A DNA stretch of 64,000 bases from positions 314,539-378,538 of the forward strand of contig NW_019774014.1 of the NCBI RefSeq assembly GCF_001039355.2, in the 5' to 3' direction. The stretch comes from Lingula anatina (lineage: Eukaryota > Brachiopoda > Lingulata > Lingulida > Lingulidae). Below, one piece after another: positions 1-11,700 of this stretch. The notes under the pieces are model-generated. The model saw only the letters and a program-made list of their open reading frames with translations, was not told the origin of the DNA and did no database searches. Both the position numbers and the translations under genes were made by a program. Every line of letters begins with the position of its first letter. The stretch's first letter is position 1.

Positions 1-2630
1 ACTAAAAACATTCCATAATCGGCACAGAGCTTCAGCTAATCTGTGTGCGGAGGAGCGAGGTGAATGTGCAGTTCGATAGTAATCAGATAAATTACCTTTT
101 TGTATTGGTTTTAGGGCGAGTGGTTTTAAAAGCAGCAGCCCCATTGTGTTCTATATTTGTAATCATGCCATTTTTATTCTATTTACACATGCTTGTATGT
201 TTATTTATTAAAAGAGGTAGTGACTGCCTAACTCAAGAAGATAAAACATAATGTAGGATTTTTTTTTCAGATTTCACTGACAATGACTTTCCAAATTGGC
301 CACATTAGTGTGCAATCTTTCCAATCATCTCCACTTGGTGATGATTCAACAGTGGTATTCTGAGTAACATTGGTTCCTCTGAGACAATAATATCAGTCCT
401 GAGTATAATTATTTTATGAAGTAAGAGCTTTAGCACAGAAATTATTTGCAAACATTTTTAATCTTATCTTTTTATTGTGAACACAGCCCATTATCGAGTT
501 TTTTTTTCTTATAACTAATGGCTATGTTTACTCAAAATATCTCCTGGCACTGTGTAACATCTTTATATCAGTCCCTTGATAAATTTCTGATTGAACAACT
601 CTGAGTGCTTGCATGTGTGCATTTCCCTTTTCCTCAACCCCACTTTTTAATGCTAACACAGAGGTTTCTGGCTTGATCTAACTGACAAGATCTAGGGTAA
701 CCATTCAGTCCATAAGGATTAATGTTGACTGCATTTTCTCATGCACAGACTGCAAATGACTCATGTAATTACAACTTATCAGAAGTCACAAATTGAAAAG
801 AAAATACAACACCTGAATAGCAGTACTCTGGAAAAATGTACTCTATAATGTAATTGCAATTACCACTGCTGTCACAACACACACTCTAAAACTGACTCGC
901 TCCTTATTTCTGATTTACTGAGCTAGGCTTCATTATTGATTTAATGCATTCAGCAACAGACCATCATCCATGTACATTAGTGTGTCCTGAATTATTTCCC
1001 ATCAATGCTACATCATCTTTCAGTGGTATCTAGCTATGTACCAATGAAGCCATAAATGTATCATTCCACCAGTTGAATCTGACACATCATAATATATATT
1101 AGGCATGTGCAGTCAATTTTTGGAACAACCTAAAAATATCCAAATGGCCATTTACAGCTGACCAATTTTAGTCAAAAGTTGATCTATTATAGTTATAAGT
1201 ATGATAGATTGCATTACATGACATTAATTATAATGTCATGTAATGCAATCTATCATGGTATTCCTTGCTGAGCCTGACATAAATTTTCAATTATGACATA
1301 TGTAAATGCATATATTCAATTACTAGTACATATTACATGTACATGCAAGGATCCAAAGCTTAATGTCCACCTGAACAAAAGTGATATTACATAATCACTG
1401 TTCACTATTTCCATGTAAGCTTGAGTGCTTACTAACTTATTCTAATTATCTGTAGTTTGAGATACATGATGTCCTCAATCTACTTATGTATGATTTTTTT
1501 TTAATCTTTGCATAAAAATAAAACAACATTTTCTCCATATTAAGATAAAACGAAAATAAAAGATTGAAAATTTCTTTCTGTCAAATAGTTGGATTATTTT
1601 TGCTTAAACAAAACTTGAATTAAAACAAGTAAGGTTATGTAAAACAGCCAAAACATGGATGCCATATTTTAGCTCTATCTCTGAATTTTCCCCTCTCCTG
1701 TTAAATTTACATATTACCCCAGTAGAAACTTACATTAACAGTTTTATAACAGATGATTGGTTAATTAATTAAAGCACATTTTTTTAACTCCAATGGTCTG
1801 TGATCTTGAGATCATAAAAATATCAATCTACATGTATATACACTTTCAATTCCATGTACATTTCTTATATCATATTGCATTGAATTTTTATTTAATAATG
1901 CTTTTTCATAAATTAAACTCTTTTCAGACACTACTGAGTATGTTTATAATCCCATCACCTAAGTCTGTCTACGGTCATAAGCTGGTAGCTGGAGAAGTAC
2001 ACATTTCTTGTTACCACAATAACTAGCAAGCAATGTTGCTGTTTTGCTTCTAAGTTTCAGAGATTACTCTTTGGCTGCTTGTCCTATTAAATGTCAGCCA
2101 ATCTCAATAGTAATAATGCCCAATTATTCTTTATGTTTTTTTCATTACTTTTTTTCATATATTTTAATATGTATACACCGTTTCATCCAAATGGTAACTA
2201 TGATAAAGCTTGCTGGGGTAACTTGTAGGCCTAAATTGCATTTTGAAAATGGGCACGATTCCATTACACTCTACATCTTTAAGTAATTTTCCTCACACTT
2301 TTAGCCTTGTTCAATATAACAGGCTTTATGCATGTATCTCCAAGATTTTTTTTTAGCTGCTTGCTTTGGCCTACCAGTAGAACAACCTAAGATGGTTAAA
2401 CCATTTTTTTTTTCAATTTTTCAGCTTTTCAAATACTACATAAGACACACTCATGCATGTAATGGACAAATCCAAATGTGACATTGAAATTGACCTTTGG
2501 CGTTCTTTTTATGGAAAAATCTTTTTTTTCTACATATCTGACAAACCCATAGTAACCTTGAATTTGACCTTTGACACACTTTATGTATCTATAACCCAGT
2601 ATGTTGCTGCAAAAATGATATAACCCAGTA
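1..2630. other. Gene-poor AT-rich flank
   Basis: No reading frame here resembles a protein: open frames are short, of A/T-rich composition, and lack splice-site context. The only structured elements I see are a perfect hairpin near 1.2 kb and homopolymer T/A runs. I regard it as intergenic or deep intronic DNA. Confidence 0.6.
1201..1256. repeat. Perfect 26-bp inverted repeat (hairpin)
   Basis: Arms 1201-1226 and 1231-1256 are exact reverse complements around a 4-base loop (ATTA). There are no mismatches, and pairing stops abruptly at both ends. It is much too long to be chance in DNA of this composition. It could be a tiny palindromic transposon remnant or a transcribed hairpin; no coding content. 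Confidence 0.85.
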
Positions 2631-2938
2631 CAGGGCTAGACACTAACTTTTGTGAGCACCTGTCCTTCGGACAGGTGCTCATATATTTGACCTGTCCGAT
2701 TTTCAATCCAACCTGTCCACAAAACCAATATTTTTTTCTATTCATACCTTTGAACTTTGTCAATTAATACGTGTAGTCATACATTTAAATTAATGTATAT
2801 ATTACCAAAACATTCAGTCATATGAGCCCCGAAAATGCACCTTAAAGTGAATTTATGTTCAGATAAAAAGTTGTTTTTTCATACTTGTGAACTCCTGAAG
2901 ATTTAATCTTGCATATAAGTCTGATATTTAACATCAGG
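2631..2938 (+). mobile_element. Truncated copy of a CAGGGCT-terminus DNA transposon
   Basis: About 300 bp are nearly identical to the left end of the element at 4699-6044, starting CAGGGCTAGACACTAAC and containing the internal CCTGTCC/GGACAGG palindrome. Similarity stops a few bases before the single N at 2939, so the right end is missing at a contig join. No transposase coding is visible. Confidence 0.75.
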
Positions 2939-2939
2939 N

Positions 2940-3534
2940 GACACTTTCATCTTTCACTGGGTGAAATCACATTAAGTTCTGTCCAGTGAGAAAGTTGTAC
3001 GTGCCAAAGTTCTAAACCACAGGTACATCTGCTAATCTTCTTAACATGAAAATTAATCATTACATTTACAAGACCTCTTCCCTAACAAAGTGCTGCCCCA
3101 GGAAGCGGCAATTGTTTTAAGTCTAATTATCACGAAGCTTTTTTATTCTGCAAGCAAGGAATAATGCATTTCCAACTAACACCCTGCATTAATTAATTAA
3201 TTAATTAATTAACTACCACCCACTCCATAATCAATTGAATATCATTCCCCACTTACAACCCTGCATTAATTAATAAATCAACTACCACCCACACCGTAAT
3301 CAATAATCTCTAAAGTGCCATCAGCTCTGTCTTCATAGTGCAACCTCCCTTGATTCACTTATCGTCTTTTTTCCAATTCTCAAATATGGCTGCTATGGAG
3401 GCAGGCGATTCACATATAATTGTATACTTTCCACACTCAACACAAAGGTCAACCCAGTGATATATGCCAAAAAACCTCAGCACAAGGTTCAATAAAATAA
3501 CCACTGTCAGAGCTATAATATCAACATTACCACC
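2940..3534. other. Non-coding, simple repeats
   Basis: Intergenic DNA with an ATTA/TTAA tetranucleotide run at about 3188-3213, and a local repeat of a CCCTGCATTAATTAATAA-like segment around 3180 and 3260. No gene seen. Confidence 0.5.
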
Positions 3535-3870
3535 GTCAGACCTATATATCAACATTACCACAGCCAGACCTATATATCAACATTACCACTGCCAGACCTT
3601 TATATAAACGTTACAACTGCCAGACCTCTATATCAACATTAACACTGCCAGACCTCTATATCAACATTATCACTGCCAGACCTTTATATAAACGTTACAA
3701 CTGCCAGACCTCTATATCAACATTACCACCGTCAGACCTCTATATCAACATTACCACTGCCAGACTTTTATATAAATGTTACAACTGCCAGACCTCTTTA
3801 TCAACATTACCACCGTCAGACCTCTATATCAACACTACCACTGCCAGACCTCTATATCAACATTACCACT
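3535..3870 (+). repeat. Minisatellite, unit about 27 bp
   Basis: Roughly a dozen tandem copies of a unit containing GCCAGACCTCTATATCAAC and ATTACCACT, with drift between units (CTTTATATAAACG variants alternate with CTCTATATCAAC). The array has no open frame of significance. Confidence 0.85.
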
Positions 3871-3992
3871 ATGGCTTTATATCAAACACAACAAACAAAT
3901 CAGAGAATTATTTTAGCCATTCCACACATCTCTGCTCACAGTACATATTATCATGAAGTAATATACATATTGTGAGAAGGTAGTCCAAGTCA

Positions 3993-4169
3993 GGTCCCAT
4001 TCACAATAGGAGACTAACTAGTCTAATGGTCAAATATGGTGACCCACTAAAAAAAACGTGCCATCTAATCTGCTAATAGACACTGAATAGATATCCCGTG
4101 GGGAAGTATCCAAGTGGGTCGGCCATATTTGACCCTCAGACTAGTTAGTCCACTGCTCTGAATGTGGCC
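3993..4169. mobile_element. MITE, family A copy 1
   Basis: A short element with long imperfect terminal inverted repeats. The left arm ends in ACTAACTAGTCTAATGGTCA and the right arm contains TGACCCTCAGACTAGTTAGT. The same family recurs at 25241-25433 and 62270-62465, all carrying a CATTCANA terminus and a TCAAATATGG core. No coding capacity. Confidence 0.75.
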
Positions 4170-4698
4170 AAAGATTTGCACTTAATGCCTTTCACATACC
4201 AAGGCAAAATGAGTCAGTGGCAAATGTATGGCTCCGACTTATTCCAGATCATTGTGGCTAGACAATGAGACAAATTAAAGATTTAACTTCAATCTTCCCA
4301 AGGCGTGACGTCAGCCAAAGGTTATTTGAGTCATGTTGCCATGGCAACTGCTGTGTGTACTGAAGGAACCCTCCAGAGCCCTCAGCTAATGTTCTCTCTC
4401 CTCATCTGTCCATAATTTCCCGTCTTCTGTGACTCAACACACCCAGCAGACCAAAACAACAGCAGTACCAATTACTAAGACTGCCCTGAGAAATCGAATT
4501 TCCATCATTTCACTTTGGAAATGGCCATTTTGAAGATCTATGTCTTCTGTACATAGCACTAACCAGGCTCCTGGTGCATGAGCAGATACATGCTTTAGTT
4601 CCCATTGGATCTTATCAGCCGAAGATATATTCAGACTTTAACCACAAATGTCTTAACTCACTTCTCTAGACACCAACATTTTATTGAGGTCTTAATTA

Positions 4699-6044
4699 CA
4701 GGGCTAGACACTAACTTTTGTGAGCACCTGTCCTTCGGACAGGTGCTCATATATTTGACCTGTCCGAATTTCAATCCAACCTGTCCACAAAACCAATATT
4801 TTTTTCTATTCATACCTTTGAACTTTGTCAATTAATACGTGTAGTCATACATTTAAATTAATGTATATTACCAAAACATTCAATCATATGAGCCCCGAAA
4901 ATGCACCTTAAAGTGAATTTATGTTCAGATAAAAATTTGTTTTTTCATACTTGTGAACTCCTGAAGATTTAATCTTGCATATAAGTCTGATATTTGCTTC
5001 TCCTAGGATTTGGGGTACAGGGTCTACTAATTGTAAGTCTGCAATTTGATAACAGATTCACATGAAGTTTAACCAAAGCTAAAAAAAAAAACCTGAGCGG
5101 GAAGTGGGGAGGTGGTACTGTTAAAATAATTTTATAAAAATATTCAAATTTTATAATATTTGGATAAAGTTCAATGACAATTAAAGAATATTCATTTTAT
5201 AATACTTTACTTATATTTATGTCAACAATTTATCTTCTTAAGGGGTTATCACATGTTTGATTTTTTAAAAATATATGAATTAAATCAAATCAGCATAAAA
5301 AGGTTCCCCTTCTTTCTATTTAAATTCTCATATTTGTTATTACTTATTTCTTCCTTACATCAATATAACACTGGTATATGAGAGCAATGTTAATTTATCA
5401 TATTCCAGCACTAAATTTTAAACTGTAAATAACAGAGGTGAGGCTAGTCATTAAAGAAAGCATCATACAAAATTTCAGGTTATATTTTGGCAAATAAACA
5501 ACATTTCAACAAGATCTTCAGTCCCAAAAATTTCACTTTCTATAGTGAGTAGATAGCATACCACGTGTTTGATTGACAGGCAGTATGTTGCCTTGACGAC
5601 GAACTAGATATAGCCAGTTCATCCAGTCCAATCTGGCTCCAGCACAGTACTTGTGTAGTTTCTGTTTTTGGAAGTGTCTTTATTACTAGAGCACGTAGAT
5701 TTTAACTAAATAAATGTTCAGTAGTGAACCTGATATGTGAATAAATTTTGTCTGATGAAGTTCTGGAGGGTGTTCACTTTCATAATTTGGCGGTAAGTTT
5801 GCTCAGACTTCGTTTTGCGACTGCATGTGTTTTGTGCCAAAAGTAGGTCACTCTTTTCAATGTTGTCTAGGAAGAGGCAAAAAGACGTTAGTATGCATCA
5901 TAAAATGATTTTTTAAAGATTTTTGATCCAAATTTCTCATAAAACATGACCTGTCCGTCGGACAGCCAACCCTGCAACTTCACCTGTCCGAACTGAATTT
6001 TTACCTGTCCCGGACAGGCGGACAGGGGCTAATGTCGAGCCCTG
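4699..6044 (+). mobile_element. Non-autonomous DNA transposon with 5-bp target duplication
   Basis: Termini are CAGGGCTAGACACTAAC (left) and GCTAATGTCGAGCCCTG (right), which are imperfect inverted repeats. The element is flanked by AATTA at 4694-4698 and 6045-6049. CCTGTCC/GGACAGG palindromes lie near both ends. CAGGG termini suggest hAT; a 5-bp rather than 8-bp duplication points to the 5-bp-TSD hAT subgroup, but that assignment is inference. The 1.35-kb interior is AT-rich without a transposase frame. Confidence 0.75.
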
Positions 6045-6171
6045 AATTAAATCACATATAGTGAGATGCACACTAGATCTGGTCACAGTATTCTCTCCAT
6101 GTCTACACCTTCATTCCAGGTAGTTCATAAGACCACACTTAGACCCCATTCCCATAGACACCATCAGCCTA

Positions 6172-6218
6172 CAGGGCTAGACACTAACTTTTGTGAGCAC
6201 CTGTCCTTCGGAGCCCTG
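6172..6218 (+). mobile_element. 47-bp miniature derivative of the CAGGGCT element
   Basis: It begins with the same 39 bases as the 4699 element (CAGGGCTAGACACTAACTTT onward), then jumps straight to the right terminus GAGCCCTG. It is flanked by a perfect 5-bp duplication GCCTA (6167-6171 and 6219-6223). It therefore looks like a mobilised internal-deletion product of only 47 bp. Confidence 0.75.
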
Positions 6219-6422
6219 GCCTATGTAGATAAATTCAACTCTGCCGGGACTCTCACTGAGTGCATTCAGCTTAACTGAATGACAGGCCTCCTGGAGCATC
6301 TAGGGGGTAATTAGCTTTTATGTGTGCTCAGCTCCCCTAAGCTCTTTCACATTGTACGTTCTGAGTGCAACCAATGTGTCCAGGTAGTTTCCAGAAACTG
6401 TGCACATATGGAAGTTAAACTG

Positions 6423-6639
6423 GGTTCCCATAAACCTATTGTACTATCAGGACCTATCTTACTCTGAGGGGATTCTCACTAAATTGCATTCAATTTAAGT
6501 GTCTTAAATGTCTATCATGCCTACTGAAGCTGCTAGGGGGTATAAACTTTCGTGCATGCTTAAGCTAAATGCAATTTAGGAAGAAACCCCTCGGAGACAG
6601 ATCGAACCTGCTAGTACGATAGGGAATGGGAATGGACCC
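6423..6639. mobile_element. MITE, family B copy
   Basis: Palindromic element whose ends read GGGTTCCCATAAACCTATTG and, inverted, GGGTCCATTCCCATTCCCTA. Internal GAGGGGATTCTCACTAAATT is mirrored by AATTTAGGAAGAAACCCCTC. It is related to the copies at 57920-58171 and 60170-60421. Confidence 0.7.
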
Positions 6640-7194
6640 TTAGTTACAAAGTGTGTAGCAGCACAGTAAAGTGGCCTGGGCTGGCCTGGCCTATGGGAAG
6701 CAGGCAGGGCAAAGTGGGTATTACGGGGGAGCATCCCCATTTCACCTGCCAATGGTCATTGTTTCTTTTGTAGCGATTTTTTTAAATACATGATATATGC
6801 CTTTATTTTTACTCTTGTGTCAACAATTTGTTCAAGTAGTCTTTGCTATTTACCTAATTTCCTTGTCTTACTTTTTGGATAATTGGGGGAGAAACATGTT
6901 CTATCTTAATTGATCATTGATACATTCATTATCTTCCTTGAGTCATCAAGTATCACAGTAGGAGATATAGTTTTTTCTATGGATGAATGATTAATCCTAC
7001 CTTGTAGGAAATATGGGGGATAAGTGTGTGCGGTCTTTATTTACATATCCTTTAATTATCCCCCATTTTCATAACTATATATCATATTATTTTTAATCAT
7101 ATATTTTATAAATGACTAGCTTCTGAGCTTGTGAGCATTTGGCTACATAAATGCAACTTTGCAACCCCCAAACAAAAGTAGTTAATGAATGGCA
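6640..7194. other. Non-coding stretch
   Basis: AT-rich intergenic DNA between a MITE and a minisatellite. I see no gene or recognisable regulatory site. Confidence 0.4.
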
Positions 7195-7445
7195 CCACAC
7201 CCTCAACACAGGTAGTTCATGACTGGTTCCAAACCCCCAAAACACAGGTAGCTCATGACTGGTTCCAAACCCCCAAAACACAGGTAGCTCATGACTGGTT
7301 CCAAACCCCCAAAACACAGGTAGCTCATGACTGGTTCCAAATCCCAANCCCAAAACACAGGTAGTTCATGGCTGGTTCCAAACCCCCAAACAAAGGTAGT
7401 TCATGGTTGGCTCCAAACCCCCAAACACAGGTAGCTTATGACTTG
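7195..7445 (+). repeat. Minisatellite, unit about 35 bp
   Basis: About seven tandem copies of a unit containing CAGGTAGCTCATGACTGG and TTCCAAACCCCCAAAACA. A single N (7348) sits inside the array, so array length is unreliable. Open frames across it are translations of the repeat. Confidence 0.85.
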
Positions 7446-8465
7446 CACCATGAATGGCATGTCTTCCCATGTCAACTGTAGGCTAAGGATTCCAAACCAC
7501 AGCTGCAGGAAACATGAAGGTCCTTCACACATCATTATCTAACCAGACTGTTAAGTCATGAAAACTTGTTTGTAACTTTGCAGGAAATTGCAGGAGATAA
7601 CCATGGATACAGCCATGCCTGGCACCTACTTATCGTACCATTCCAAACTATCTGCTTACGTCAACTTGTTTTAAGAAAACTGTTACAATCAGGTTTCCAT
7701 GTAAACTGCCCACTTCATAGCACTGATATACCAAACAAAGGAATATGCAAACTAGGTCTGACAGTGAGGGGAATCAGAAGACATCAGTCAAGATGCTAGC
7801 ACATTCTCACATTTAAGAATTCATTAGTCTTATCTCCTGTGTTGCCAGAAGAAAGTTAAAATTGGCTGGTGCACCTAATCACCAACATCTCCAGGGGGAG
7901 CATCACTGGGTACAGTGACAAATGACCCACTCACTGCAGGCTATAATCATACTTTTTAAGGGAGTAATGGCAGAAAGGATGTCACAGATGACAATTCCTA
8001 AATAAAAGATGATGACATCCTCTAATCAAAAAGCCCTGGCCTTCATTACATGCCTACAATCCAACATTTACTCAGCTTATTGCTGAACCTAAGATGTATT
8101 TTTATTCGGTGATTTCTTGTTTCCTGTCCAGTGATGTCAGAGTTGAGGCAGAACCACTTGCTTTTTATCTTTCACAGACGTCCTCCGCTTCCAGGAAAGC
8201 AATTCCAGTTGATCACATGCACTGTCACTCAGCTCTCCACTTTAATCGTCCAAATAGGAATAGACTGAGGCCCTAGGCACATGGATATATAACCCATGGT
8301 TTATCCACAGTCAGGGCAACAGAAAATTCTGTGACGGCCCTGAGTGCATAGACAACTTCCAGTAATGACAGTGATATTACCAGAGGACAATGAAGTAGAA
8401 ATAATTGCGGCAATTGTCTGGTAACTTTCTCTCAGGTAATGTGGGATCCCACTCTCTCCACACAC
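7446..8465. other. Non-coding upstream region
   Basis: Short open frames lack splice signals or protein-like composition. The 3' part leads into the TATA box of the small secreted-protein gene and probably holds its promoter. Confidence 0.4.
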
Positions 8466-8472
8466 TATAAAA
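8466..8472 (+). promoter_or_regulatory. Candidate TATA box of the secreted-protein gene
   Basis: TATAAAA lies about 400 bases upstream of the start codon at 8872. Transcription would be expected to begin about 30 bases downstream, near 8500. A splice acceptor (CCGTACAG, ending at 8870) directly precedes the ATG, so the 5' UTR is probably split by an intron. The motif is seen; its use is inferred. Confidence 0.45.
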
Positions 8473-8639
8473 CTGGAATATTGCACTCAGAGGACCACAA
8501 ACGCAGCACTTGGAGCACACAGCGAGAACTACCGCAATCTGAAGGCACTCCAACCCCACAGACGGAACTACGGAATTCTGACGGCACTGAAACAGGACAA
8601 AACTCCAACCAAGCTGCTGTGACAGTTTTTGCACATTCT

Positions 8640-8795
8640 GATACATTTTGTTACAATTTTATATATTGTACCAAATCAGTGACAAACTTTGGATTTGATC
8701 TTTTTTTTCACATTTTGTTACAATTGAATACATTGTAACAAATCAGTGACAAACTTGGGATTGTATTTTGTTACATTTTGTAACTGAGAAACACT
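8640..8795 (+). repeat. Direct repeat, about 75 bp, two and a half copies
   Basis: Two copies of a segment with ACATTTTGTTACAATT and AAATCAGTGACAAACTT, followed by a partial third. They lie in the inferred 5' UTR or first intron of the secreted-protein gene. Confidence 0.7.
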
Positions 8796-8871
8796 CTTGT
8801 GTGTAACATACTATAACATTATTGCATACCTGAACAACTGTAGCCAACTGTGACTTACATCACCGTACAGC

Positions 8872-9157
8872 ATGCAAAGTTCATCATCATTATACTGCAC
8901 CCTGGTGCTGGGGGTTTTCCTAGGATTATTTCACCTGATACTGGCTCACCCACCCTCCTCTCCCCACAGTTTGGACTACTGGGACACAGCAGTGCCCTCA
9001 CAGGACGATCAATACCAGGACAACACAGAGGCAGCTGACCCTCAACAGGACAATGCATTGCACATTCAGGACTACACCAACGTCCAGTTAAAACTACTGA
9101 AAGTTTTGTGGGAACTCAGAAATATCATCACAGAACAGCAGAAAGAGGAAAGTGAGG
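8872..9157 (+). CDS. Secreted protein of unknown family, first coding exon
   Basis: The frame opens MQSSSSLYCTLVLGVFLGLF, a classic signal peptide with probable cleavage after HLILA. An acidic, Gln-rich stretch follows (DDQYQDNTEAADPQQDN), then an amphipathic helix (LKLLKVLWELRNIITEQQ). The start is chosen because the acceptor ends one base before it. The exon closes at a GTGAGT donor with one base of a codon (phase 1), which fits the acceptor at 11462 and also an alternative one at 10005. I do not recognise the family; signal, helices and roughly 174-residue length would suit a small helical secreted factor, but no homology is claimed. Confidence 0.6.
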
Positions 9158-10004
9158 GTGAGTACAGATCTGGTTTGTTGAAAACAGGGTGGGACACTAG
9201 GAAAGGGACGGGGAGAAGTGTCATACTTTTGTTGCCTTTATTCAAGGTAAAGAAAAACAATTTTGCTCATCTTTACCCTTAAACATGAACTGTCACTGTC
9301 TTTATTACCTAAGTTTTCCTTACATAAACAAGTCTTGTGCATTGCATTCTGGGCATTTAAAATATCACTTAATAAAAAAATGCACATACAGACACAAAAA
9401 AGAAAAATATTGCAACAATGTTTTTCTCCTTGTGATCATTCTCATTATCAGATATTTTCTTGTTTTTCATTATCACACCCCTTATTCACCTAGTGTAAGA
9501 TAAGATTTTGTCTTGGATTTTATCAAAAAGTAGCAGTATTTATATACATATTATACATATACATATGCTTTAATACATTTATTAATCTGTTTAGTTATTT
9601 TAGCATTTATTGAACCATTTAGTTGTACGTTTCCATTCTTTCCTAATTTTCTTTTCCTTTTTTTACTGCCTTTGTCAATATTTATTTCTTTTTTGTCCTC
9701 AAAAGGACAGTGTATAATGTTCTATGCAGATTGAATCCTTTCTCTTTTGAATAAACATTGGTTTTAAAAAATTTACTCCTGGTAAAAGTTTTTGCTAACT
9801 AACATTTAGTCAAAATGTGCATTGCTGATAGACAACATTTTACACAGATTTGTCCAGTGGTAATTTACCTCTGAGGGTAAGACTAGAGAAATGGCTCCCC
9901 CTCCCCCATCCAACAGGAGTTGATTTACTTCCTCCAACTTTGGCCGCTGACTACAACCTTGGTCATATCACAACATACTTAAATGAAAACATTTCTGATT
10001 CTAG
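9158..10004 (+). other. Intron of the secreted-protein gene
   Basis: AT-rich intron. At 9848-9876 a 29-bp segment has both an acceptor (TTTACACAG) and a donor (GAGG|GTAAGA) and could be a micro-exon adding DLSSGNLPLR. It would shift the reading phase for the downstream exon, so it is left as a possibility only. Confidence 0.4.
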
Positions 10005-10219
10005 CGGCAGACTCAGCGTCCCTAAAAGAATCAAAGAGGAACCGCTGGGGTGCCTTCCTAGACCTGTCAGAGGTGAAAACGTGCTGCCGTAATGGAAACA
10101 GAAACTGCTGCGCCACACTAGGAAGGCCAGTACACCATGGTAGATGTTGTTACACCCCACACGCACATCTACACCACTATCACATCTTAGTTTATGTGGT
10201 TACTAGTCGACAGCACTAA
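10005..10219 (+). CDS. Alternative 3' exon, cysteine-pair tail (tentative)
   Basis: After the acceptor GATTCTAG the frame compatible with the exon ending at 9157 stays open to a TAA at 10217-10219. It encodes a dibasic KR (within ESKRNRWGAF) and then cysteine pairs spaced CC-x6-CC-x11-CC. This would make a 166-residue secreted product with a possible processed Cys-rich peptide. Against it: the pyrimidine tract is weak, and the tail runs into a 95-bp direct repeat. Could be fortuitous. Confidence 0.25.
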
Positions 10220-10332
10220 TTACTTTTGTCACAACTACTTATTCTGTTATACCCCCCATACCTACATCTACACCACTATCACATCTTAGTTTAAGTGGTT
10301 ACTAGTCGACAGCACTTTTTACTTTTATCACA
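10146..10332 (+). repeat. Direct repeat, unit about 95 bp, two copies
   Basis: Both units share CATCTACACCACTATCACAT and GTGGTTACTAGTCGACAGCA. The first unit covers the end of the alternative exon. Confidence 0.75.
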
Positions 10333-11461
10333 ACTATTTAGTCAATATGACAATCCTTAGAGATGGGTCGTCATCATTTATCCTGTCTTATTTATAATGT
10401 CCTTCTCTTGATCTTGAAGCTGACTCTTTGCACTCTTTAAAAGTTTATGTGCAAGTATGCCTGAGAAATGTTAAGTTTTTGAGAATGCCTTGGTTTGCAC
10501 TGTTATCTTCTATTTTCTCTATTAATGTTCATGGTGTTTTATGAATGACATTATTTTATTATTTTTATTGCCATTTTATTTTATTATTATCAGTATATTT
10601 AATAACTTTATCAGGCGTACTGGGATTTTCATGGAATGAGCTATACAAGAAGTCAATATCACAAATTCTAGGCAGACTGTAATTGTTCTCAAGCATGCTC
10701 TCAACAGTCTTATCAATGTTTTTCTTTTTCTTGAATCTTCAAAAGATGTCAGAAACTTTGACAATAAATAATCATGTTGGTTATCAATGTTCCATGTTTA
10801 AAGGGCACTATGGCTGACTGTTGTTGTTGTCGCTATTGTTGTTGTTCTTAATGTTGTTGACATCATGTATCTTAACACCATTTTGATGTAACAAAAACAT
10901 GAACATGATTGTAAGCAAGGCAGCAAAGATTGGACGTCACTTTTTTTTTCAAGTTTTATCTGTGAATGTTTTCATTATTTTTGTTTTTTCTTCTCTCCAA
11001 CAGAAGGCTGAGATAGCAACTGCATGAGGCAACAATGGTAGGTGGGCAATGGAGCTATTCTGGTTCTTCTACAGCCCCTTTGAAATACAATTCACATTTT
11101 ATTTGTAATTGCATGGTTCTAGAAATCTAAGAAGTTGTGTATGCTCTGTTCTTTATTCAAAAATCCCATCAGAAAAACTATCAGTCAAAATAACTATCAG
11201 ATATCTAAGGTATAATTTAACACTATCAGGCATTTGACATTTTTATGCAAGACATTGACATTTGAAAAAATCTGCATCCTGCAAAAATAATATAGTGCAT
11301 TCCTATAAACAGATTTAACCCTAAGGACTATGAATCACCTATGTGACTAAGGCAACAGATACCTGTCCTAACCTATACAATACACCTCCACAGAACAAAA
11401 CATGACACCAAAATTTCACAACTTATTTGGAAGTTGTCTGCAGATCCATTTTCTTTTTCAG
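10333..11461 (+). other. Intron of the secreted-protein gene
   Basis: AT-rich with a TTGTTGTTG run near 10820. It ends in a strong acceptor with a polypyrimidine tract (TTTTCTTTTTCAG). No further exon is supported. Confidence 0.45.
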
Positions 11462-11700
11462 CTAGGCCGTCCCTTCTTGTTACCAGTACACCAGTGCCAC
11501 CTAGTGACAGCATCAAAGCCGTCTGCTCCTCTGAGGAGGCAGAGGCACAAAGACTGTGTGCATTTCTTCAGCAACAAATGGAAATCTACTGTAAATCTCT
11601 GGACCTGTTTCACGCTGGTCTGGGACTTCAGCAGCTGGGCCTCAGTGTTCAAAACATCAGGACCACGCTGCTGGGGGACCCATCAGACATACCTTGTTAA
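11462..11700 (+). CDS. Secreted protein of unknown family, terminal coding exon
   Basis: Joined to the exon ending at 9157 (phase 1: G + CT = Ala) this gives 79 codons including the stop and a total of about 174 residues. Content: a Pro/Ser/Thr hinge (VTSTPVPPSD), then two probable amphipathic helices (EAEAQRLCAFLQQQMEIYC and LGLQQLGLSVQNIRTTLL) with four cysteines, the last being the final residue. Codon bias and helix periodicity favour this frame. The +1 frame is also open to 11746 but looks less protein-like. Helix content and size resemble a helical cytokine or hormone only in general form. Confidence 0.55.

Noticed and set aside
4605-4835. Open frame across the CAGGGCT transposon end
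   Set aside because: The matching frame in the other copy lies in the repeat; it is transposon terminal sequence and not a gene.
9848-9876. 29-bp micro-exon in the secreted-protein gene
   Set aside because: Good splice signals but it shifts phase so the helical terminal exon could not be read; not listed as CDS.
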